Positions 57,626 to 64,000 of a stretch of 64,000 bases of DNA are shown here, in pieces. Position numbers and translations under genes: made by a program. The notes under the pieces were generated by a model, which was not told the origin of the DNA, did not search any database, and saw only the letters and a list, made by a program, of their open reading frames with translations. Origin of the DNA: Paucimonas lemoignei (GTDB lineage Bacteria; Pseudomonadota; Gammaproteobacteria; Pseudomonadales; Pseudomonadaceae); contig LS483371.1 in the NCBI GenBank assembly GCA_900475325.1, positions 2,914,001 through 2,978,000 of the forward strand, given 5' to 3'. Position 1 is the first letter of the stretch. Each line of letters opens with the position of its first letter.

Positions 57626-58920
57626 TGTTTCGAAAGTTCCAGAGTTTTCTGAAGGTGGCGGTGGTACACGCCTAAGTTATGAAATCCGCGTCTTTTGTTT
57701 CGATTGCTGGCTCGAAAGATAATAGTTTCGATACCTGCGGACTGACAAATCGAACATTGGCATTTTTGCCACGGTTTATCTCTCAGCGTGGGTGAGATTA
57801 GTCGGACATGCTTGGCGATTTCTTTTTCCATTTCTATTGATGACAATATTGTGCCGGATAGAGTCAGTCGGAGATAGTCTACTAGCACGGCTAAAGTTGA
57901 ATCAAAGTCGAGAAGATTTTTATCGTATTCGCGGATTGCTAGCAGCGCCGCTTTTTCTTTGATTTGTAACTCTTCTGCGCTCAGAGTGCCTTTTTTTATT
58001 CCTTGCATCAGGCGCGGATTTTCAATCGCCTGAGGAATGCGGATAGCTGTGTAGTAGTCCAGTTTGCTTGTATTGTTGCCCATGTAGTAATTACACTTCG
58101 CATCTTTAAACGCGCGTATAAGGGGGGAGGTTGAGTCAAAACTGGTAATGCCATATCCGGTGAATTCATGGATGTTCTCGGCTTTAGCAAACCCCAGCAG
58201 ATGAATATTTGTCTCGGGCTTAAGGACCGCTCGAAGCTGTTTCAGAACCTCATGGATTTGATCGACTTTCAAAGGTACTAGACCTCCGATCGCCAAGTAG
58301 CGATAACCCATGTCTTCGAGTTGTTTTGCAGCGTTCGCCATGCTTTGAGGAGACCAACCCTGTACCGCTCCAAGAGGTTCGAAAGGCCATTCCGCCTCCT
58401 TCACTAAACGCAGAAACTCTTTCGCATTTTTGAGCGTGATTTCGTACCGAAACAGCACATCTTCCGACTGGCTCAGCGCTGGAGGATTGCTGGAGTCGCA
58501 GTTGAATATGATGTGGTCCGGCGAGCAACCGTGGGTGAATCCCGCATCTGAGTAGAACTCTACTACTTCGCTTGGGCTATACGCAGGGGTAGGGTGCTCT
58601 ACATAGGCGAAAGCCCCGCAGTCACCTAAGACCATCGTATCTTTGAACTGAATGCCATCGAGTCGTAGAAATTTGCGCGCACCTTCTCTGAGGAAGCGCT
58701 GCTGCTCGGAAGTCGAGTACCGAACCTTTGAATTAGCGACGCCATTTGCAGGTCGCACTGCGCTCATCGAGACCAAGAGCCCATCATAAGGGACGGGGGT
58801 CATCATTTCGTGCGCATACTGGTCGTCCCAGTATCTCTTCCGGCCCGGCGCATTTCGATCGTTGATGAAATCGTAGTCGGGGTCTACGTAGTCTTGGGTG
58901 TCGGCGTATAAAAATTTCAT
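57622..58920 (-). CDS. dpdA: DpdA, DNA-guanine transglycosylase
   Basis: A 432-aa TGT-like enzyme. Likely catalytic Asp100 (LGDCGAFAYV), GAVQG at 184-188 and GGL at 212-214 for substrate binding, and nucleophile candidate Asp262 (SFDSTSP). A zinc site CQCSIC...H lies near 385-415. Relative to tRNA TGTs it is longer and lacks the usual bacterial TGT tail. DpdA exchanges guanine in DNA for preQ0. It overlaps both flanking DGQQR genes by 4 bases, so the three are probably made in fixed proportion. Confidence 0.9.
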   Translation of the reverse strand: MKFLYADTQDYVDPDYDFINDRNAPGRKRYWDDQYAHEMMTPVPYDGLLVSMSAVRPANGVANSKVRYSTSEQQRFLREGARKFLRLDGIQFKDTMVLGDCGAFAYVEHPTPAYSPSEVVEFYSDAGFTHGCSPDHIIFNCDSSNPPALSQSEDVLFRYEITLKNAKEFLRLVKEAEWPFEPLGAVQGWSPQSMANAAKQLEDMGYRYLAIGGLVPLKVDQIHEVLKQLRAVLKPETNIHLLGFAKAENIHEFTGYGITSFDSTSPLIRAFKDAKCNYYMGNNTSKLDYYTAIRIPQAIENPRLMQGIKKGTLSAEELQIKEKAALLAIREYDKNLLDFDSTLAVLVDYLRLTLSGTILSSIEMEKEIAKHVRLISPTLRDKPWQKCQCSICQSAGIETIIFRASNRNKRRGFHNLGVYHRHLQKTLELSKQ

Positions 58921-60038
58921 TGGTGAGCGCTGGTCATATAGAGGCGGATCAAGGTTTCTTGCAGCGCCTTGATATCTTGAGGGGTGCTTTGGATTTCATT
59001 CCACTGGACATTAATCATCGGCCACTGACCTGTTGTCCATGCGCAGTAAGGGGCTACTCTGGCCAGTTCTTGTAGCACGGCTTCGTAGGTTTCGCGCTGA
59101 CCACCGATTTTGGCGTAGATCCGATCCATAAGCACTCCCATGGCGATGATCCCCGCTGAGTGCATGAGTCGACTGCTCTTGGATTCAAGTGCCCACGCCT
59201 CTGGAAACGTATCACGCACTGCCCGCCAGAAGGTCGTCAGTAGGTTGTACATGGACTCAACGTTCGCCGCACCGTCGGTGCTGGAGGTGTAGGGGGCCAA
59301 CGCCCCCAACGGATTACTGATGCTATTGCGGATCATCGTTATTACAGCGGTGTCAGTGATCACTGCTTTGCTATTTTGCTCGGACGACCGCTTTATGAGT
59401 TTGTGGAAAGGGGAGTTGGGATCGCGGCTAAGAAGCCCGCACAACTCAGCTGGTGCCTTGCGAGCACTCAGTTCACGGGGTAAAAGGATGCTGCCTGTCT
59501 CCGGCAGTAGTTCGTTGATCAGTCGAGTGGGCAAGGGTTTGGCCTTGTTGACCAGAATAAATTGCTCGCGCTGAGTGGTCAGGCTGTCGGATACAAAACC
59601 GATCACTGGCACAGGAAGATCCGAATTGGCCGCTTTCGCCAACGCCAATGAGCGCTGTTGCCCGTCCACGATCCAGGCAGACCTCATTCCTTCCTCCCTG
59701 ATAGGGATCGTCAGGGTACCCGCTTGCGATAGCCCCGCGTCGCCCGTCGGCTTGCTTCCGCGTGCTGCAACAAAACGCAGGTCAGGAGACAGCGCCAAGA
59801 TAATTGCATTGGGAAAAAGTACATTTCCCTGATTGAGGTACTCAGTGATCCCTTTGACATGACTCTTAATCTCGGGGCGCTGAAAACCTTTAAGGGGACT
59901 GCTGTCTTCGCGCGACAGGCGACTGATGTCGGCAATTCGGACCAGGTCAGATCCCCTGATGAATAATGCATACACATCAAGGTTGTCGCCTTGCGTGGTG
60001 CGTAGTGCACGCACCACAATCGCATCTTCGCTCGTCAT
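58917..60038 (-). CDS. DpdB-like DGQQR protein 2
   Basis: About 373 aa from the ATG at 60038, which overlaps the upstream stop (ATGA); the longer frame to 60107 lies inside that gene. DGQQR is at 125-129 (WIVDGQQRSLAL), FILVNKAKPLPTRL at about 164. It differs more from paralogues 1 and 3 and has a longer insertion before the motif (about 90-115). Position directly upstream of dpdA makes it the best candidate for the true DpdB, by inference. Confidence 0.8.
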   Translation of the reverse strand: MTSEDAIVVRALRTTQGDNLDVYALFIRGSDLVRIADISRLSREDSSPLKGFQRPEIKSHVKGITEYLNQGNVLFPNAIILALSPDLRFVAARGSKPTGDAGLSQAGTLTIPIREEGMRSAWIVDGQQRSLALAKAANSDLPVPVIGFVSDSLTTQREQFILVNKAKPLPTRLINELLPETGSILLPRELSARKAPAELCGLLSRDPNSPFHKLIKRSSEQNSKAVITDTAVITMIRNSISNPLGALAPYTSSTDGAANVESMYNLLTTFWRAVRDTFPEAWALESKSSRLMHSAGIIAMGVLMDRIYAKIGGQRETYEAVLQELARVAPYCAWTTGQWPMINVQWNEIQSTPQDIKALQETLIRLYMTSAHQ

Positions 60039-60970
60039 GCTTTGCTCTCTATGCTGTCTTGACCTTTGATGTCCTGCCAGATCCTTCGAAAGCGCGATTG
60101 CTCGCACGACACCAGGGCGTCGTCCCTTAAGTAGCGTAACAATCGGGTGGAACTGCCTTGGTAATCAGCCCACACACACTCAAGCATGTAGGCAATTTCA
60201 CTGTCCGATGCGCGCCGCCGGATGGTCGTTTTTGCTAGGGATAAGAGATCCATCGCCGCGCTGACGCTCTTTCGAGCGATCTCAGCAGGAGCACTCGATA
60301 GTTCAAGAATCTCAACGAAATGACGCAGGGCTCTCTGAGGGAAATCGTTGCGCGTGCCTGGTAGTGTTGAGGTTTCAAGGCGTTCGTCATAGGGCATCGC
60401 GATGCGTCGTAAATGGCTGGGAAGCATCTCGATGCCTGGGCGCGAAGTGAATATTCTGAGCTTGTCGATCTGCGTGTCCCTGATTTTTCCGAGGTCTTCG
60501 CCTATCAACTGCACATAGTTTGAAGAAAGGGCAATGAGCACCAAGTCGATGTCGGGTTGGCTTACAAGGTCCGCTAGGGCGCCTCCCTTTGATTGGGTGA
60601 CATTCACGGCTTCCCACCAATCTGATGAGCGCACACCCAATTTTTCGAGACGTGGGATGATAGAATTCGGATCCTGAGCCACCGTCAGGTTGTACGGTGG
60701 ACATCTCCGATCGCCTTCAATCAACCCTAAGCCCGTCGACGCAAACATTAGCTTCGCGTCCAGCGTCGTTGCGACGCGCTTCGCGTCAGAAACGCTTCTG
60801 CCTACGTAGAGTGAAGATGCCATCAGAGTGGTGGGACGTTCGTCTATTTGTCCCTTCCACGCCTTTGCCATGGCTGCAATCGATGAATAACACTCGTCGT
60901 TCAGCACCACCGGCGGCAGTCCGTCGAGACGTTTTCGATTGGTGCAGTTGGTGATGATCACGGTTCTCAT
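60035..60970 (-). CDS. DpdC candidate, YaaA/DUF6884-like protein
   Basis: A protein of 311 aa, first gene of the minus-strand modification operon. The N terminus VIITNCTNRKR, then ASSLYVGRSV near 52 and FASTGLGLIEGDRRCPPYN near 75-94 fit the YaaA/DUF6884-like group. In known loci DpdC is needed to turn 7-cyano- into 7-amido-7-deazaguanine in DNA. The operon position makes it the natural DpdC, but I cannot show that it is; a different role in base recognition is possible. Confidence 0.6.
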   Translation of the reverse strand: MRTVIITNCTNRKRLDGLPPVVLNDECYSSIAAMAKAWKGQIDERPTTLMASSLYVGRSVSDAKRVATTLDAKLMFASTGLGLIEGDRRCPPYNLTVAQDPNSIIPRLEKLGVRSSDWWEAVNVTQSKGGALADLVSQPDIDLVLIALSSNYVQLIGEDLGKIRDTQIDKLRIFTSRPGIEMLPSHLRRIAMPYDERLETSTLPGTRNDFPQRALRHFVEILELSSAPAEIARKSVSAAMDLLSLAKTTIRRRASDSEIAYMLECVWADYQGSSTRLLRYLRDDALVSCEQSRFRRIWQDIKGQDSIESKA

Positions 60971-61150
60971 GGGAAAACTGTAGGCCTGTCATGACGGGTT
61001 TTGCATTTATCTGAGGCTGACAATTTACCATTTAATAACTGTATGGGCCAATGTGCTTAGGCTGGTTTTTATGCGGAAGGGTTGGTATAAGAGCCTCAAT
61101 ACTGCTGCTACCCCCTCTCTGGGGGGCCGTTCGATGAAGGAAGAGACTCA
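60971..61150. promoter_or_regulatory. Divergent promoter region of the dpd modification genes
   Basis: This 180-base gap separates the minus-strand operon (starting at 60970) from the plus-strand genes (starting at 61151). It is AT-rich near 61015-61045 (CAATTTACCATTTAATAAC), where overlapping promoters are likely. No preQ1-type riboswitch could be recognised. Confidence 0.45.
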
Positions 61151-62206
61151 TTGCTTAAGTTCAGCGCAATCAAGGCGTTACAGAGCCCAACCCACCAAGT
61201 GGTATCGTTTGCGGCTACCGTAGAGCAAGTTTTTGCGATTGCTAGCATCGACCGAGTCAAGCGTGATGATCGTGGCGCCCTTCATGGCTTTCAGCGGCCA
61301 CAGGTGTCCAAGCACATACGAGAGATCCGCGACTACCTCTCCCGTCCCGATGCGGTAATGCCCAACGCTGTGGTGTTAGCGTTTACCAGTGGAGTTCGGG
61401 TGGTGGAAGGAGATGGAGCCTATGCAGAAATTGAGGTGGATATTTCATCCGGCCCTCCTGGGTTCGTTGTGGATGGTCAGCAGCGCCTATCTGCGTTAGC
61501 TGGGCTCGAGGGGAGTTCGTTCCAGTTACTGGTGTCTGCCCTTGTGTGTGAGAATCAGGAAGAACTTCGCCGGCAATTCATTCTTGTCAACAACACCAGT
61601 CCATTACCAAAGTCGCTGGTATATGAACTACTCCCGTCTGTCAGCGGCCTTCCATTCAGAATGACCGCCCGCGCCCGCGCAGCCCGCATCGTGGAAATGC
61701 TGAATTATGACGATCGATCTTCTTTGCAGGGACAGATTAAGCAGCACACCAACCCCTTAGGAGTCATCGGCGATACGTCGCTCCAAAAACTGGTAATGAA
61801 TTCCCTGTCCGACGGTTACTGTCGGGAGGTAATTGAGTTGTCGGGAGGTGAGGATCGGTGTTTTTTGGCCATCAGTGAGTTTTTCCAGGCGGTCCAGGAG
61901 GTGTTTGGAAATGCTTGGCATGGTCATACACCTAAAAGCTCTCGTCTCGTCCATAGCGCGGGGATTATTTCCATGGGGTTCGTCATGGAGCAGTTGTGTG
62001 CTACAGGAGCGCCACTGGCCCCAGTATTCAAGTTAGGCCTTAGAAAGCTACAAGGATATACAGCCTGGACGCTCGGTTCGGGAGAGTGGTCCTTTAAAAC
62101 AGGCAGCCGGCCATGGAATGGCGTTCAGAATTTACATGGTGATATTCATCTTTTAACTGATCATTTGACCAGGGTGGTTCGAAGTTCGGAACTCGTACCT
62201 AGCTAA
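61151..62206 (+). CDS. DpdB-like DGQQR protein 3
   Basis: A protein of 351 aa starting at TTG 61151, supported by GGAAGAG upstream and by alignment of its N terminus with paralogue 1 (VVSFAAT versus VFSFAAT at the same place). DGQQR is at 108-112, FILVNNTSPLPKSL near 147. It is transcribed away from dpdA, 31 bases before the 145-aa gene. As it is separate from the other two, it may be regulated on its own or serve another subset of sites. Confidence 0.8.
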   Translation: MLKFSAIKALQSPTHQVVSFAATVEQVFAIASIDRVKRDDRGALHGFQRPQVSKHIREIRDYLSRPDAVMPNAVVLAFTSGVRVVEGDGAYAEIEVDISSGPPGFVVDGQQRLSALAGLEGSSFQLLVSALVCENQEELRRQFILVNNTSPLPKSLVYELLPSVSGLPFRMTARARAARIVEMLNYDDRSSLQGQIKQHTNPLGVIGDTSLQKLVMNSLSDGYCREVIELSGGEDRCFLAISEFFQAVQEVFGNAWHGHTPKSSRLVHSAGIISMGFVMEQLCATGAPLAPVFKLGLRKLQGYTAWTLGSGEWSFKTGSRPWNGVQNLHGDIHLLTDHLTRVVRSSELVPS

Positions 62207-62237
62207 CTGGGCTGATTACTAATATTTAGGAGGCATT

Positions 62238-62675
62238 ATGCCTACTTTGGTTTCCTCGGATCTGTCTCCCGCCCTGGCCAGTGACGCCAGTGTAAAAGAG
62301 TTCTCAGAAGTCATTCTTCATCTATCCATGGCTTTTCAGGAGGCATTGAGGAGGCTTGCAGGGCAGGACGAAGCTTTCCCTTCGGAAGGGTATGGCATGC
62401 TGACTGAAGCCTACGGTTTGCGGACGCGTGCGAATATTCTCTACCTGACGCCATCGACCCATGTGGTGCAGGCATTAAATTTTTCCCAAACTGCTATGTT
62501 GGGGAAATTCGAAGAAATATTGAATTGCCTGAGTGATGTCGCCGATTTGCACACTGTTAACTCCATTTTGGTTTCCGTGATCACCATTGCATCAGCGCTG
62601 GGTGAGGGGCGAGCCAAAGTTGTAGAGTTTTTGTATGAAACGTTATGCGTCGATCTTGAGTCTTGGAAGGTTTAG
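62238..62675 (+). CDS. Unknown 145-aa protein of the dpd locus
   Basis: TAGGAGGC precedes the ATG by 5-6 bases, a strong site. The protein is helical and has no known motif. Hydrophobic segments (SILVSVITIASALG near 113-126) look buried rather than membrane-spanning. It is not part of the dpdA-dpdK set I know, and sits between a DGQQR gene and queD, so it is probably an accessory modification gene. Confidence 0.65.
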   Translation: MPTLVSSDLSPALASDASVKEFSEVILHLSMAFQEALRRLAGQDEAFPSEGYGMLTEAYGLRTRANILYLTPSTHVVQALNFSQTAMLGKFEEILNCLSDVADLHTVNSILVSVITIASALGEGRAKVVEFLYETLCVDLESWKV

Positions 62676-62719
62676 CTTAGTTGTTTAGTTTTTTGTCGCG
62701 TGAGATACGGGAGGCACCA

Positions 62720-63082
62720 GTGGAGATTTTTAAAGAGTTCGTTTTTGAGGCTGCTCATCGACTGCCAAATGTTCCAGAAGGGCACAAATGTGGGCGCCTG
62801 CATGGTCATTCCTTTCGTATTGCAATTTATATTGAGGGCGCTGTCGATAAAACGTCGGGTTGGGTCAGGGATTTTTCCGGGATAAAGGAGATTTTCGCGC
62901 CGCTGTATGAGCGATTAGATCATAACTATCTAAATGATATTCCTGGTCTGGAAAATCCGACGAGCGAGGTCATAGCGGTCTGGGTTTGGCAAGAGCTCAA
63001 GCCATTGCTTCCAGATCTATCCGCAGTACGTATTCACGAGACATGTACAAGTGGGTGTATCTATAGAGGTCCGGAGGTGTAA
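62720..63082 (+). CDS. queD: 6-carboxytetrahydropterin synthase QueD
   Basis: About 120 aa from GTG 62720 with GGGAGG upstream; the frame allows TTG 62681. Zinc ligands are His13 (FEAAHRL) and His28/His30 (RLHGH), catalytic Cys24, [14 protein letters not shown] and a C-terminal [10 protein letters not shown]. QueD makes 6-carboxytetrahydropterin from dihydroneopterin triphosphate, the product of FolE. FolE is not found in the window, so the host enzyme must provide that step. Confidence 0.92.
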   Translation: MEIFKEFVFEAAHRLPNVPEGHKCGRLHGHSFRIAIYIEGAVDKTSGWVRDFSGIKEIFAPLYERLDHNYLNDIPGLENPTSEVIAVWVWQELKPLLPDLSAVRIHETCTSGCIYRGPEV

Positions 63083-63195
63083 TCACTCTCGCTTAGAGAA
63101 CATAGAACTCACAGTGAGCTTCTACTGTATGAAAAAGATGGCTTGATGCTGATAGAACCTTGCTTAGCTAGACTGGCATGCATTCGACCTCAGGC

Positions 63196-63361
63196 TGGGG
63201 GCATGCTTTTTCACCCATACATAGCATGCCCTCAGATATGCCCCCAAGTGTCTCATCCTATGGAAGTGGGTAGGCCTCCATGGTCTATGAAAAGCCAGAA
63301 ATGATCAGCTTAACAGCCTGCCCAGCCACGCCTAAAGACTCTCAGGATCGCCAAAAAACAT
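63196..63361 (+). repeat. Attachment-site repeat, copy D, at the lysR end (core 63333-63361)
   Basis: The core is the 3' end of the lysR gene itself (stop codon plus last codons, minus strand). Left arm: TGGGGGCA at 63196 and TGCCCCCA at 63239, 137 and 94 bases from the core TAA. After the core the sequence continues into lysR and lacks the right-arm motifs, so this is the boundary between stacked elements and the chromosome. Confidence 0.9.
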
Positions 63362-64000
63362 CTGAATCCTCGAACGCAACCAGCGCTCGCCCGGATCGTT
63401 GTCCTGGGAGCCGCGCCAGGCCATGTGCAGTTCGAAGGTCTGGGTCTCGATAGGCAACGCTTCAGCGCGTACGCCCCCGGCGGCGGCCAGTACGGCCGCG
63501 GCGTAATCGGGCACGGTGGCGATGATGTCGGTGCCGGTCAGCAGGGTGGCCAGGCCATTGAACTGCGGGACGGCCAGTACCACGTGGCGTTTGCAGCCGA
63601 GTTTTTCCAGGTGTTCGTCGATGAAGCCGCCCAGGTCACCGGCGTAGGACACCAGCGCATGAGGGCGCGAGCAGAAGTCTTCCAGGCTCAACGCCCCCGG
63701 CATGCTGTCTGCGCGCAGAAGCACGGGTTTGCTGCGGCGCAGCACTTTGCGCTTGGCGTTGGCGGGCAGGTCATTGGTGTAGCTGACGCCGATGGATATC
63801 TCGCCGGAAGCCAACAGCGCAGGCATCAGGATGTAATTGACCCGCCGCACCACCAGCACAATGCCGGGCGCTTCCGAACGCAGGCGCTTCAACAGCGCGG
63901 GCAGCAGGGCAAATTCGACTTCATCCGACAGGCCGATGCGAAACACCGCGGTGCTGGTGGCCGGATCGAACTCCGAAGCACGGCTGACCGCGGTGGAGAT
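63332..64000 (-). CDS. LysR-type regulator, 5' end outside window
   Basis: The frame is open to the right edge. The visible 220 or so residues are a LysR substrate-binding domain: VFRIGLSDEVEFALLPALL, ISIGVSYTNDLP, LLTGTDIIATVPDYAA and RWLRSRIQMFFGDPESL at the end. The DNA-binding HTH is beyond the window. Its last codons are the attachment core, and integration keeps the coding end intact. What it regulates is unknown. Confidence 0.85.
   Translation of the reverse strand: MSTAVSRASEFDPATSTAVFRIGLSDEVEFALLPALLKRLRSEAPGIVLVVRRVNYILMPALLASGEISIGVSYTNDLPANAKRKVLRRSKPVLLRADSMPGALSLEDFCSRPHALVSYAGDLGGFIDEHLEKLGCKRHVVLAVPQFNGLATLLTGTDIIATVPDYAAAVLAAAGGVRAEALPIETQTFELHMAWRGSQDNDPGERWLRSRIQMFFGDPESL

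Noticed and set aside
63083..63195. tRNA or integrase gene at the island end
   Set aside because: No cloverleaf and no recombinase frame is visible; the target is the lysR end instead.

Overview
The window looks like one accretion site for horizontally acquired DNA on a gamma-proteobacterial, most likely Pseudomonas (putida-group-like), chromosome. That host guess rests on GC-rich codon use outside the dpd block and on the kinds of genes present; no rRNA or housekeeping gene confirms it. Almost all genes are accessory, and many have domains typical of anti-phage or DNA-processing functions. The right edge holds the only ordinary chromosomal gene, the 3' part of a LysR-type regulator (63332 to the edge, minus strand).

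The strongest structural signal is a 29-bp direct repeat equal to the last codons of that lysR gene. It occurs at 15631, 21530 (diverged), 25934 and 63333, in the same orientation. The copies keep flanking 8-bp TGCCCCCA motifs at fixed distances, which look like arm sites of a tyrosine recombinase. The repeats split the window into four modules stacked at one attachment site: I (left edge to 15.6 kb), II (15.7-21.5 kb), III (21.6-25.9 kb) and IV (26.0-63.3 kb). No integrase gene is visible in any of them.

Module I carries an Hsp70-like / unknown / phospholipase-D-like / SNF2-helicase operon that looks like a defence system I cannot name. It is followed by a nuclease-fold protein, an HTH regulator, a YaaW-like zinc-ribbon protein, a 52-aa membrane peptide, a coiled-coil NYN-type ribonuclease candidate, small cargo genes and gene debris. 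Module II has a decayed gene and a large HD + GHKL (Hsp90-type) ATPase protein. It ends in a broken IS630-family element that sits on the attachment repeat. Module III is the four-gene His-Xaa-Ser system (hxsD-hxsB-hxsC-hxsA): two radical SAM maturases and a secreted substrate with exactly six HxS repeats.

Module IV starts with a WYL regulator and two large unfamiliar proteins, then a pair of DUF262 (GmrSD-like) proteins. The rest (37.6-63.1 kb) is a full dpd locus for 7-deazaguanine modification of DNA and matching restriction. On the plus strand dpdE-F-G-H-I-J-K-D are tightly overlapped and form the presumed restriction arm. Converging from the minus strand are a DpdC candidate, a DGQQR protein, dpdA, a second DGQQR protein, queC and queE. 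A third DGQQR gene, an unknown 145-aa gene and queD run on the plus strand at the far end. QueD, QueE and QueC make preQ0, DpdA with a DpdB-type DGQQR protein should place it in DNA, and the DpdC candidate may convert it to the amide. FolE is not in the window. Three DpdB-like paralogues instead of one make this locus unusual.
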